Shown: in pieces, positions 42,422-54,027 of the stretch
Layout: every line of letters begins with the position of its first letter
How positions within the stretch are numbered: the stretch's first letter is position 1
Source of the DNA: Rugalucina vietnamica
Lineage: Eukaryota; Mollusca; Bivalvia; Lucinida; Lucinidae
Length of the DNA stretch: 64,000 nucleotides
Reading direction: 5' to 3'
Assembly (NCBI GenBank): GCA_964017185.1
Contig: OZ024876.1
Location: 17,372,226 to 17,436,225 of the forward strand
The notes under the pieces: generated by a model
Database searches by the model: none
Told to the model about the DNA's origin: nothing
Seen by the model: only the letters and a program-made list of their open reading frames with translations
Program-made: the position numbers and the translations under genes

Positions 42422-42520
42422 CATACTAACCTCCACATACCATTGACGAGGCTGACAACAAGTGAGTTCTCACTCCCTCAGAGCTAGTCTTAAATGTGAA
42501 AAAAAAATGTTAATTACAGT

Positions 42521-43140
42521 CTAATTATGGAATGCGCTAATAAGAAAGAAATGACAAATTTTAAAATTTATTGCATATGAGCAAATTGGCGAATCTTTAT
42601 GTCGTATTGTTTAAAATGAACAGCTTTTGAATTCTCAAAGACAAGCAATTTCATCAAGCCGCCATTACGTTAAAAATCTTACCTATATACTAAATAGGCA
42701 TTTTGTTTCACATCAAATTACAAACAAACGAAATGAGTTGGATGGGAGGGTAATTCAAAATGTATCAAAATACGTCTGACCAGATTGCATTCTTGGTACT
42801 CAACTGGCTTAATAACGGGAAAAAGTTGTGAGACTAAGTCAAGAAAGTTCAATACTATGCATCGTTGATAACTTATGAATAAACCATACCACCCGTAACC
42901 ACGATCGAACCAAGCAAAAAGAGCTTAAGCTTTAGGCTTAGTCGCGAATAAATCAGTTTATGTCTATATTTCTGTACTATAAATTTAAGCAAATAAAAAT
43001 AGAAAGGAAAGGTGCTTCATCATGATTAGCATTTATGATTTTCATCATAAAATATAAATTATGGAATGCGCTAATAAGAAAGAAATGACAAAAAAAAAAT
43101 ATTGCATATGAGCGAAATGGCGAATCTTTACATCGTTTTA
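42521..43140. repeat. ~100-base direct repeat, 534-base spacing
   Basis: TTATGGAATGCGCTAATAAG, AAAGAAATGACAAA and GCGAATCTTTA occur at about 42525-42610 and 43059-43135. The second lies next to the exon 2 relic. The sequence between is unassigned. Confidence 0.65.
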
Positions 43141-43144
43141 TTTA

Positions 43145-43235
43145 ATTTGAGTTGATGCACATTTTGACACTAGCCACACTTTGTCTACCATAGTGTAATG
43201 TGTGTGATTACCAGACAAATACTGTTGTTCAAATA
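43145..43235 (-). pseudogene. Decayed exon 2 (block B), split by a MITE
   Basis: KVWLVSKCASTQ-coding text is preserved. The reading has a stop (Y-E-C-I-stop), a 6-base deletion at TIDTM, and the donor C|GTAAGT has become AATTAAAT. The rest of the exon (CTATGAGTG..) is at 43614-43630, beyond the 373-bp MITE. Confidence 0.8.
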
Positions 43236-43608
43236 CACTGGGTGCTTCCTTCGTCCCGATATAAAAAGGTTTTATTTGACTTTTACTATAGGTCCCGATA
43301 GGATTTGGTTTTGTTTGATTCTGGTATCGGATTTTTTTCTACAATAATTCCTAGAATTTGATCAATGATTTGATTTGATTTTCTCATTATGGCGTCATTG
43401 AAAGAATTTCAAGTCCTAAAACAGTGCTTTGAATGCAATTTTATAGTAAGTTTGTATTTGATTTGTTAAGAAGTGATATAAATTGAGAAACTGATGTTAT
43501 TGCCGACTCTGTTTTGTTGAGATTAACTCTGTTAACGTAGTAGAAAAAATCCGGTACCAAAAATTCAAACAAAACCTTTTTATATCGGGACCAAAGAAGC
43601 ACCCAGTG
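43236..43608. mobile_element. 373-bp MITE with ~38-bp TIR and AAATA target duplication
   Basis: CACTGGGTGCTTCCTTCGTC at the left is matched by the inverted GACCAAAGAAGCACCCAGTG at the right, and the TIRs extend through TATAAAAAGG/CCTTTTTATA. AAATA flanks both sides (43231-43235, 43609-43613). Block A shows the empty site. The 73-residue minus frame here is not a gene. Confidence 0.82.
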
Positions 43609-43764
43609 AAATACACTCATAGCTAAAATGTCAGCAAGAATGAGATAATTTAATAATGACAAACACGTAGAAATTGTAAACAGAAATAATATGGACTATG
43701 TTGAACTGCTTGTTTGGTTTCATGGATAATGTTTATGTGTTTATGATTGTGTGAGTTCCTGGTC

Positions 43765-44023
43765 CATTATGACAACTTGCCTATGCGATATACAGAAATT
43801 TTTAGCTATATGATAAGAAAAAAAAAATCTGCTGATTTTTTTTTTATATCTTTGATATTTTTGCTCAAAACATAAATTGTAGGTACACGTTGGAACGTTC
43901 TAACATCAATCTATGTTTTGGATCTAAAATAAGAAAGAAGATATACCCCTGCAAACCCCAATTTTCACTATATACAATTGGGGTTTGAGGAGGTACTTAT
44001 CGCACGGACATGGCGTTCTGATG
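43765..44023 (-). mobile_element. Family P hairpin element, decayed tip
   Basis: CATTATGACAACTTGCC to ACGGACATGGCGTTCTGATG. The GC-rich tip is lost (GGTACACGTTGGAACGTTCTAAC). Confidence 0.7.
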
Positions 44024-44165
44024 TCGTTGCCTGTTTTCATATAATAACATAGGAATTTATCTTTGTCAGGGTCGGGAAACAAAATCCGTGTTTGCTATCA
44101 TTTGTGAATACGACAGCGAGCGCGTTCGTACTGCACACAATTTCGGAAATCACGCGTTGCTATTT

Positions 44166-47100
44166 TTAGCTCACCTGAGCCGAAGGCTCACAAGGTGAGC
44201 TTATAGGATGGGCATGATCCGGCGTCCGTCCGTCGTCCTTCCTTCCGTCCGTCCGTCGTCGCCCACAATTTCAAAGATGAATATCTCAGAGACCAGTAAG
44301 CCGATCGCAATCAAACTTTAATAGCAGCATCATTGTGGTGGGGCATTGCCTGCATTAGGTTTTGAAGCAGATTGAATTAGAACTCTGGTTGCTATGGCAA
44401 CAGACAACTCCCATAGCCTTTGTATGGAGAAAATGTTGTCCACGCATTATCTCCGCTATTTTCAATTTGATCTTTTCCATACGTGCAAGGAACAACAACT
44501 TATATAAGAGCTCGGATGAATTCGAAATTCAGCCAGATCCGACCACGGGCCGCGGAGTTATCTGCCCTTGAGCGTTTGAAAAAATCCCCATAGACTTATA
44601 ATGGGAAAATGTCCACGCATTAACTTTGATCAGATCTTCTCCATTCTTTCATGTAACAAGGATATCCATGAGATCTCGGTTGAGTTCGAAATTCCGCGAG
44701 ATTTGACCATTGACTGCGGAGTTAGGTGCTCTTGAGCGTTTGAAAAAATTCCCATAAACTTACAATGGGAGATAAAGTTGTAAACACTCCAGCGCCTTCA
44801 TTTCAGATGGGATCTTCTTTATCCTTGCTGGTGACAAGGACAGCCCTAAGATCTTGGATGAATTCGAACACGAGGGAGATTTGACCATGGACTGTGGAGT
44901 TACTTCCTTACTTCCCCTTGAGCGTTTTAAATATGGCTGTTAAGTGTTGTGAATACTCTAGCATGTACATTTTTGATCCGATCTTCTTCATTCTTTCATG
45001 TATCAAGGACAGCCATAAGATCTGGGATGAGTTGGAAATTCAGCATGATTCGACCATGGACTGCGGAGTTAGCTGCCCTTGAGTGTTTGAAAAATCCTCA
45101 TAGACTTATAATGGGAGAGATGTTGTGAACACTCCAGTGCCTTCATTTTTTGAAAACAATTACAGCCTGAGACCTGAAAAGTGGTAGATGTAAACAACTA
45201 ATGGAGTAGATGAGAGTATGCGATTAATTTAGGTCAAGATCATCTCTTGACCTTGGCCAGTCTGTCGACCATACACACTTTTCAAACATCTTCATCTCTG
45301 AAACCACTTGGCCAATCAAAGTGAAATTTTATGTGGAGCATTAATGGATACGGGGAACGAAAGTTTGATCACGAAAATTATGTCACATGACCAAGATGGC
45401 CTCTACGCCCATATATGGTAAAAAACACTAAAAAATCTTCTTCTCCAGAACCGATGAGTCGATTTTCCACAAAACTGGGTATGTAGCATTGATGACTCTA
45501 GCCCATCATAGTTTGATAAAACGATGACCATGGGATGACCTTGACCTATTTTACAGCAGGGTCAATTTTTGAAACATAGGCTTTTACATGGGAAAAAGTG
45601 AAAACCATGGACTTTTTGAAAACGATTGCAGCCCGAGACCTGAAAAGTGGTAGATGCAAACAACTAATGGAGTACATGAAGGTATTTTATTTAGGTCAAG
45701 GTCATCTTTTGACCATGGCAAGTATGTCGTCCATACACACTTTTCAAACATCTTCATCTTTGAAACCGCTTGGCCAATCAAAGTGAAATTTTATGTGGAG
45801 CACCCATGGGAAGGGGAAACGAAAGCTTGATTGCGAAAAGCTTGATTGCAAAATCCAGGTTACTTGTCCAAGATGGCCGCCACGCCCATATATGGTAAAA
45901 ACCTTTCAAAAATCTTCTTCTCCAGAACCGGAAGGCCGATTTTCATGAAACTTAGTATGTAGCATTTGGGACTTTAGCCTATCATAGTTTGATAAACTGA
46001 TGACCCAAGGATGGCCTTGACCCATTTTGCGGCAAGGTCAATTTTGGAAACGTCTGGGAAAAAACGTATTAAAACAACGGTAGTGTAAGGTAAGGAAAAT
46101 TGTACATAACGTTATAAAAATGATTTGCAGAATAATTTTGTTGTGTGGTAGTGAGAATTTCATCAATGATTCACTAACAAAGATTGAAATCCACTGCTGA
46201 AGTAAGTTTCCAAAAATGGCAAGTAAGCTGAAATTCGTATCTATCAGTTCAATTCATCTAAACAAAATATCTAGTGTGTCCCCCATTAGCTCGTACCACC
46301 GCTAAACAGCGCTGTCGCATGGATAGGGTGTGATTTTTCTTTTTACATTTTGTGGGATGTTAGCCCACTCAGCAACGAACACTTGCTCTAACTGGCGACG
46401 GGTTTGAGGATTTGCAAAAATTACAAACCACTTTTATGAACTATAACTGAGTCTTTGTACGAGTGAACGGAAGGACGGACGGAAAGTGAAAACGAATTTT
46501 ACTTTATGAAAAAATGGTTGCCTTTCAAACTTGAAGTCAATTAATACCAAATAGTTGTGTTTAAAAAAGAAAAAGAAAAAAAAAACGGCGAAATTAAGAC
46601 TTCCTTATTGCATTGACTTTAAACGTACCCTTGTAAAAGACGTAACCCCCTCAACTAAACCGATCGCTCTAGCCCTTTGTTCAACAGATAGACGAACCAT
46701 TTTTATTGACTTCCATCCGATATATAACCAGGCTTCCAATACAAGTTTCAGAATGAGAAAAGCTACATACCAAAAGGAGCACGTGCAGAAAACACGTTTT
46801 TCATGATTTCCTTATTACGCGATTCCGAGTGAAAAACTGTGTGAAATAACATAGTAGATCTATGTAAATGCTTAAGAGACAAGCGAATGCCAAATGTCAA
46901 AGACAAATCTTTGACAAAAGTGAAGTTATTCAAATTTTAAAAGTAGTGCGTTGGCATTTTTGCCAAGTGTATGGTAAAATCCAGTCAAAATTCTTCTTCT
47001 CCAGAACGGGCGGGTTGATTTTCACGAAACTTTGTATGTAGCATTTGGGACTCCAGCCCATCAAAGTTTGATGAAATCATGACCCTACGATGACCTTGAC

Positions 47101-47205
47101 CTATTTTACGGCAAGGTCAATATTGGAAACATAGGCTTTTACATGGGAAAAGTGACAACTAGGTCTCAGGTGAGCGTATACAGGACCATTGGTCCTCTGG
47201 TCATA
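44166..47205 (+). mobile_element. Mollusc AGCTCACCTGAGC repeat, full length, internally repetitive
   Basis: Begins TAGCTCACCTGAGCCGAAGG and ends CAGGTGAGCGTATACAGGACC then ATTGGTCCTCTGGTC. I recognise this begin/end pair from mollusc genomes. Inside are about four ~165-base units (44370-45150; each has GACTTATAATGGG, GATCTTCT..TTCTTTCATGTA..AAGGA, CCA.GGACTGCGGAGTTA), then two 466-base units starting at 45151 and 45617 (GACCTGAAAAGTGGTAGATG, CATACACACTTTTCAAACATC, AATCTTCTTCTCCAGAACC), then a partial unit from 46970. The middle (46060-46950) is foreign. No coding frame. Confidence 0.72.
46267..46445 (-). pseudogene. Tc1/mariner transposase C-terminus remnant
   Basis: On minus the translation reads RRQLEQVFVAEWANIPQNVK, then after a frameshift MRQRCLAVVRANGGHTRY, the typical C-terminal signature of Tc1 transposases. 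No N-terminal or DDE portion was found in the rest of the 46.06-46.95-kb insert. A dead fragment inside the mollusc repeat. Confidence 0.8.
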
Positions 47206-47262
47206 TTTAGGATCCTCGGCACACTTTGCCATATTTCAGCATTTTTCTACTTGTGATTTAAA

Positions 47263-47264
47263 AG

Positions 47265-47304
<40 letters not shown>
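47263..47304. repeat. Poly-A tract
   Basis: About 40 A's with one G-containing start (AAAGAAAA), directly after the end of the mollusc repeat (GGTCCTCTGGTCAT..). The Lys-rich and Phe-rich frames are artefacts. Confidence 0.95.
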
Positions 47305-47305
<1 letters not shown>

Positions 47306-47576
47306 AGAGTCCTTTCCGATTCCTATTTGGTAGGAGTGAATAGATACAAGTTATATGCGGCCTTCCACAACAATGTCCACAGTCAGTAAAACCCAGTATT
47401 TTACCTGCATGAAGTGTATGAAAAGAAATGAATTGGCATAAGCACATGCACAACTAGACACTGGTGTCTTTATTGGTAACACATTCGGTGTCATAAGCTT
47501 GTATGGATCAGACAGAAATGTCTGCTGTTGCTGATCTAAGTTTGAGTTTTAATGATTCAGTAGTGTTTTTCATGCT

Positions 47577-47819
47577 ATGGCTCATAATACCCCGGGAGCT
47601 AATTTGACCTACCTTGCACCCCCAGGACAATTTTTCATGGGTGCCAAATCGTTCATTGGGACCCCAGAAATGCAAAGAATTTTTGTCCTCAAAGATAAAC
47701 TCAATTGCACTATGAAAAAATGCATGGTTTCCATGGCAACCGTTAAAGCGATTCTTGAGCATGAGGGTGTACATAGAAAATTGACCATATCTCCATTGTT
47801 ACTTATCCTAGACCACTGA
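47577..47819 (+). other. 80-codon open frame in the left arm's outer end
   Basis: Encodes PGANLTYLAPPGQFFMGAKS..VLKDKLNCTMKKCMVSMAT. The mirror frame in the right arm (51601-51861, minus) is almost identical over ~75 residues, including a compensated length change (one extra Pro). No family recognised, no start context, and no matching exon structure. It could be a relic coding segment or a chance ORF kept because the arms are recent. Confidence 0.3.
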
Positions 47820-50800
47820 AATTGGTCTCATTTTAAAGCTTAGATATAGCCCTTTCATTCTGTAGTGAGTAATGCAATTTATGAATTTGCATATTCATGA
47901 ATTTTAATGAAAACATTAAAAATGACAGAAAAAGTGTTAAAAATCCATAAATAAACTAATTTCAGGCCCAAACTGTCATTCTGACACTTTGTCATTGAGC
48001 CAGTAATATTATGTGACAAATTTATTGATGACCTGGGCCTATATGAAAATTATCTCTTTTGTATATTCATGAATATTAATAAAAATGTCAAAAAATGAGG
48101 AAAAACAAGGGAAAAACTATATTAATTGCAAGGATTTGGATAGGTTATAAGGTTTATCTTGCATCCATTTAACCAATTCCCATGGCTGCCAGTGTGGTCA
48201 GAGGGACCACCTTAATGCCATAAAATACTGTCCTCAATGATGAACACATTTGCATGATGCAAAATGACATAGTCTTCACACACCCTTCGTGCGATTCTAA
48301 AGAATAGGAGGTACTAACAAAAATACTCACATTCCATCAATATCATGCTCTAAAATACTATAATTGGTCTGATAGTGATGCATGAACTTAACTATTTAAC
48401 CTTGATACCTTATATTTATATCATAGAATTTGCTTATTCATGAAAATTAATAAATAAAACATTCTAAATTGGAGAAAAATCGTGGAAAAAATAGGGGTAT
48501 ACATGCAAAATCGCTTGTACAAGAGCTATTAATAAACCCAGAATACTGAAAGAGGTTTCAAATGAAGGCTATTGCAATGTTCTATGACCCTGAAGTATGG
48601 TATAAGAATAATCTGAATTTCAATTTCATGAATTGTAATGAAAACGTAAGAAATTTTAGAAAAAAAGTTAAAAACTTATATGGGTAAAGCTGAAAAATGA
48701 CTTGCATCTCAGCAATAAAAAAGCCCTATAGTGCTGAAAATGGTATCAAATGGTGGCTATGGCAATACCATACCATCCTGTACTACAATATTTAAGTCAT
48801 TTGATTTTTTATTTGAAGGATACGTGGATGATCCAATAATGATTGAGACTTTTTGAATTATTTCTATGTAAATAAACTTGGTTTATTGTGAATATATTCT
48901 TAACATTGCTCAGTGTAGTGTGCACTCGATACACTGGTTAAAATTCTCATGTAGACAACTACTTCTTGTTGCCTAGCAACAAGAGAATGTGAGTTAAATG
49001 TCCTTGGCCACGTGGTACTTATGCTCACAAAATGGGCTGCCATGGCAACTAATGATAAAAATTCCAATCATGGCACATGGTTATTTATAGCGTCTATAAC
49101 TAGCTTTATGCTCTGCAAATATCAATTACATACAGCTGATCATTCAAGTAGGCTGAGCATTTTTGCGAGAAAGGTCGGGTTTTAGTTGCGAAAATAATCA
49201 ATGATTTTGGGGGTAGGGGTGAGAGATATCTTATAACCTGAGTGTACATGACACAATAAATTGTTTTTAACCTTGAACTGATCAATTATGGGATAAATAT
49301 TGCAAATAAATTTCAAAAGGGACATCTAGCCTTTTCGTATTATGTTGCCTAGCAACAATAGAATTTGGAAAATGATTTAAGCCAGAATTCATAGAGGAAA
49401 ATGGTTGCTAGGCAACCACATCTCGATCACTAGAGCAAGACTCGAATTGACCGAAGCAAACTATTTCAGAGATGAATGTTAACACAGGCAATACTCAATT
49501 ATTATAAGATACCGTTTTTAAAATTTGAGACATATCTAGATTTATAAAGACTATGTTTGTTGGAAGGGGCAAATGGTGGCCATAGTCACTGCACGAGTGG
49601 TTCTTAAATAACCATAGCAACCAAAATTGATGAGCAAATTTGATAAAACACGCTCCATAGAGAGATCAGATTTGTATCTAGTGAACGAAAGTAGTTAATT
49701 TGAGCCATTTAATAAGGTTTATGAAACATGAGAAAAGTCTCAATCATTATTGGATCATCCTCGTATTAACAAAACCTTTTGAATTTAGTGAAAAAATACG
49801 GAAAAATAATGGGGGTATACGTAGAAAAATGAACATATCTTGGCTACTGAAAGACCTAGAGAGCTATATTTGGTATCAAATGGTTGCTAGAACAATGTTC
49901 TATAACCATGTAATCAGCAATATAAAACATCTACTATTGTTGGTGTATGTATATTAAAGAGATTGTCATAATTAAGAGAAAAATCGACGAAAATTGAAGG
50001 GGTACACCAACAAAATTGCTTATATCTCAACTGCCAATATCCTTAGAGTGCTGAAAATGGTACCAATAGATAGCTAGGAGAATGCACTACTGCCATGTGG
50101 TCTGATAGTTTAACAAAATGTTATAAAATTTTCTGAATGCTACATAAAGTTTTGAAAAATTGTGAAAATAACAGAAAATTGAAGGCTGTGCTTAAACAAA
50201 ATTTATTCAATCTTGCTTGCCAGCGAAGATGATTCCTATATCTGAGTACCTGGCAATAAAACATTGTCTTAGCAATAAATTGATGCCATTTTGAGTTCTG
50301 TATGGCTATTGGTAAATGAGATATTAGCGATTTGGTTGGTGTACCCAGTCATTTTTCATTGATTTTTCTCTTATTTATGACGATCTCATTAATATTCATA
50401 CAACAACAATAGTTGATGTTATATTTTGCTGATTACATGATCATAGAACATTGTCCTAGCAATCATTTGATACCAATTATAGCTCTCTAGGTCTTTCAGT
50501 AACAAAGATATGTGCGTTTTTCTACGTATACCCCATTATTTTTCTGTATTTTTCACTAAATTCAAAACGTTTTGTTAATATTCTTCATACAGAATATCAA
50601 ATAACTTAAATATTGTAGTACAGGATGATATAATATTGCCATAGCAACCATTTGATACCATTTTCAGCACTATAGGGCTTTTTACTGCTGAGATGCAAGT
50701 CATTTTGTAGGTTTACCCATTTAAGTTTTTAACTTTTTCCCTTAAATTTCTTAAGTTTTCATGAAAATTCATAAAACTGAAAATCAGATTATTCTTAAAT

Positions 50801-51832
50801 CATACTTTAGGGTCATAGTACATTGCAATAGCATTCATTTGCAGACTCTTTCAGCATCTTGGGTTTATTAATAGCTCTGGTACAAGCGATTTAGTATGTA
50901 TAGCCCCTATTTTTTTCCACGATATTTCTCCATTTTTTTATGTTTTTTTTTTTTTTTTTTTTTTTTTTTATTAATTTTCACGAATAAGCAAATTCAATGA
51001 TTAAAATATGAGGTATCAAGGTTAAATGGTTAGGTTATGCATCACTATCAGACCAATTATAATATCCTAGAGCACGCTATTGGTGTGATGTATTTTTGTA
51101 GGCACACCCTATTCTTTAGAATCATACTACGGGTGGGTGTGAAGACTATATGTCATTATTCATCATGCAAACATGTTTATCATTGAGGACAATATTTTAT
51201 GGCATTAAGGTGGTCCCTCTGACCACACTGGCAGCCTTCAGAATTTGTCCCAAGGATCAAAGATACACCTTATAACCTATCCAATACCTTGCAATGGATA
51301 TATCTTTACCCTCGTTTTTTCTCATTTTTGACATTTTTATTAATATTCATGAATATGCAAATGAAAAAATGTTCATATAGGCCCAGGTCATCAATAAATT
51401 TCCCATATGATAATACTGGTTCAATAACAAAGTGTCAGAATGACAGTTTGGGTCTGAAATCAGTTTATTTATGGATTTTTAACGATTTTTCTGTCATTTT
51501 TAATGTTTTCATTAAAATTCATGAATATACCAATTCGAAAATTAGCATTACTTACTATAGGATAAAAGGGCTATGTCTAAGCTTTAAAATGAGACCAATT
51601 TCAGTGGTCTAGGATAAGTAACAATTGGGATATGGGCAATTTTCTGTGACCAACCCCATGCTCAAGAATCGTGTTAATGGTTGCCATGGAAACCATACAT
51701 TTTTTCATAGTACAATTGAGTTTATCTTTGAGGACAAAAATTCTTTGCATTTGTGGGGTCCCAATGAACGATTTGGCACCCATGAAAAATTGTCCTGGGG
51801 GGGGTGCAAGGTAGGTCAAATTAGCTCCCGGG
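47590..51832. repeat. Giant inverted array: two arms of ~185-base monomers, head to head
   Basis: 47590-50170 and the reverse complement of 50170-51832 match throughout: CCCGGGAGCTAATTTGACC outermost, then TGCATGGTTTCCATGG, then GACCACACTGGCAGCC, then CACTATAGGGC, and so on to the centre. Each arm is itself a series of diverged monomers with TTCATGAAT.TTAAT.AAAA (about 47888, 48065, 48431, 48624) and GGTATCAAATGGT.GCTA. The left arm carries a 941-bp insertion. Poly-T at 50941-50970 marks one monomer on the right. A third partial array is at 52615-53900. Confidence 0.8.
48823..49763. mobile_element. 941-bp TA-flanked TIR element in the left arm
   Basis: The left end CGTGGATGATCCAATAATGA matches the inverted right end (..GGATCATCCTCG) over ~32 bases with one mismatch. 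TA lies at 48821-48822 and 49764-49765. The right arm of the big palindrome lacks it and has a single TA (AGAATATTAAC, inverted near 50590). Interior contains GTTGCCTAGCAACAA-like motifs (48972, 49346, 49408). No transposase seen; Tc1/mariner-type MITE. Confidence 0.85.
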
Positions 51833-51861
51833 ATATAATAATTGCCATTTAAAAATAACAA
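51601..51861 (-). other. 80-codon open frame in the right arm, mirror of 47577-47819
   Basis: TYLAPPPGQFFMGAKSFIGT, then P-Q-M-Q-R-I-F and VLKDKLNCTMKKCMVSMATI. Differences from the left arm are few (E to Q, V to I and others). See the left-arm entry; function unknown. Confidence 0.3.
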
Positions 51862-52575
51862 CTGTTACCAGCTGTATATATTTGTAATATTCTCATTATG
51901 GTATATATTTGTAATATTCTTTGATTGGGAATGAACAATATGTTGTTTTACCATCATTCTGCCATTTTTCTGCAAGATTCTTTAAGGACAATATGTGGGA
52001 TGCATATTTTTTTCAAGTTGATATAGACGGTATGACGTATTTATATAACGTATGTAACAAAATATAAGAATTTACATTTACAAACAAATAAGGTTTTCAG
52101 TAATAGTTTCTGTGGAGTACAATTCTGCAAACACCAATGTGCAACGTAAAAATGACATGTTTGTGTTATTTGCATTCAAATGAGAGATGTTTGCACTTTG
52201 TAGGCTGCGGCGTAACGGTGTAACGGCCATTTAAAAATAATAACTGTTACCAGCTGAATATATTTTGAGCATGTATTATTTTACTGGGAATGAACAGTAA
52301 GTTGTTTTACCATAATTCTACCATTTGTCTGCAAGATTCTTCAAGGGCAATATGTGGGATACATAATTTTATCCAGCAGATATAGATGGTTCTCAATTTG
52401 TGTAGAATATGTAACACAAATATGTAAATCTACATTTCTAAACCAATAAGGGTTTCTGTAATAGTTTGTGTGGAGTACAAAGCTGCAAATACCAATGTGC
52501 AAGGTGAGAATGACATGTTTAAGTTATTTTCATTTGCTAGATGTGCTCAGTTGTAACGGTGTAACGCCAAGTTGT
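51845..52575. repeat. Two 382-base tandem units
   Basis: AAAAATAACAACTGTTACCAGC at 51851 and AAAAATAATAACTGTTACCAGC at 52233. Each is followed by TTTTACCATAATTCT/CATCATTCT, GCAAGATTCTT, GTGGAGTACAA and ends in GTAACGGTGTAACG. Confidence 0.75.
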
Positions 52576-52614
52576 TTATACATGTATTTCTCATGTAATG
52601 TTACAACGTTACCA

Positions 52615-53900
52615 ATACCACATGGGGTTAATTTGACCTATAAAATTGATCATATATCCGTTATGACCTATCATAGACCACCGAACTTGTTCTTTTTTTT
52701 AAAGCTTCTTCATTATAGTCGTTTCATCTTAAGGTAAGTTATGCAAATTATCTTATTTGCATATTTGTGAATATTAATTAAAACATTAAAATGGCCAAAC
52801 AATAATTAAAACTTGGAATGGGGTCAACATATTTCAGAAATTTCTTGTAAAGCAACTAAGACATTGGGTTTTCTTCGGCGCAATTTGGCTCTTGCACCTC
52901 GGCACACAAAGGAAGTTGAATACAAAACATTGGTTCGTCCTCAGCTTGAGTATGCAGCTCCTATTTGGCATCCCTATAATGAAACTGAGACAAAAAAGGT
53001 AGAGAAAGTGCAGGCTATGGCGTAACAGGAGTAACGTCGACGATATGTAGGACGAACTAGAGTGGCCATCCCTGGAGGACCGCAGGGTGAAGTCTTCCTT
53101 AACTTTCTTTTACAAGATTCACTCCGGTACAGTGTCTCTTGATAAAGATAGATATTTGACCACGGCACCCAACTTAAGAAGTACCAGAGCATCTCGGACT
53201 CATAATTCACAATACACAAAAAACATGGCCTATAGTGATGCTCTGAAGAATTCTTTTTTCCTGAGGACTATCCCTTTATGGAATAGTCTTCCCTCTTCAG
53301 TGGTCTCATCAAAGACTGCTGAAGAATTTAAGGCTCTCATTTAGATCAGGGGTTCAGAGGTATACGTTTTAGTATGCCTCTGCTTAGCTTCTTGTAAATA
53401 GTTTTAATGACCCATCCCGAATGTTCTCCCCATCTTGCTAAATTCAAAATTTAGCACCCACCCAACACCTGAGATGATGATCAGAAATTGATCGACTCAG
53501 TATATGAAGATAGATAAAAAAACTAAAAAAAAAAACTACTTTCAGACCCAAGCTATCATCGTGGCACATAGTTTTTACACCAGTGATATCATTTGACATT
53601 ATTACAGATGTATTGGGTCTATTTGAAAATTAGTTCATTTGCATATTTATCAATATTAATATAAAAAAAAAATCTATGAAAAGTTTGGAAAATCGCGAAA
53701 ACATAAGATATATTCTTACAAAATTACTAGTGCCTGGCAATGTCAACAGACCGAGAATGACAAAAGTGGTAGCAGCTTGATGCTTTAGGCCATGCACTTT
53801 TAACAGCTAAGGTACAAATGATTTTGTAGTACCACCCTTATTTTTTCTGTATTTTAAGAGATTTTATTGATAGTATTTATGGGGTCCAAAGACATGATTA
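52615..53900. repeat. Third partial array of the ~185-base monomers, split by an RT fragment
   Basis: 52625-52800 (GTTAATTTGACCTA, AGACCACCGAAC, GCATATTTGTGAATATTAAT) and 53525-53800 (CTACTTTCAGACCCAAGCTATCAT, TTGCATATTTATCAATATTAAT) correspond to consecutive parts of the left arm (47600-47930 and 47950-48200). The 52805-53510 interval is foreign. Confidence 0.6.
52816..53343 (+). pseudogene. Non-LTR reverse transcriptase C-terminal fragment
   Basis: EWGQHISEISCKATKTLGFL, RRNLALAPRHTKEVEYKTLV, RPQLEYAAPIWHPYN, then ELEWPSLEDRRVKSSLTFFY, KIHSG, and a C-terminus with FFLRTIPLWNSLPSSVV. This is the post-palm C-terminal region typical of jockey/CR1-like LINEs. A stop and a frameshift occur at 53023-53070 (VQAMA-stop). 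It differs from the 32-kb LINE family. 5'-truncated and dead. Confidence 0.85.
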
Positions 53901-54027
53901 TCAGAATAGATTTCTAGTTTTGTTTTACACCAAAAAACTAAATTATCCATAGGGGAAACATGAAGTGTTGACACTATTTTTGAAATAGCATCATATCTAT
54001 CTAATATAGACCATGTCATTCTTTATT

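Larger units (their letters stand above)
36430..43735. repeat. Segmental duplication block B (pseudogenised copy of the receptor-like gene)
   Basis: Same order of landmarks as block A (15387-24310), same orientation. B-specific changes: family P element at 36919-37187, an inverted-repeat insertion at about 37550-38150, deletion of most of exon 3, a run of insertions between exon 3 and exon 2 (40.1-43.1 kb) and a MITE in exon 2. Confidence 0.75.
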
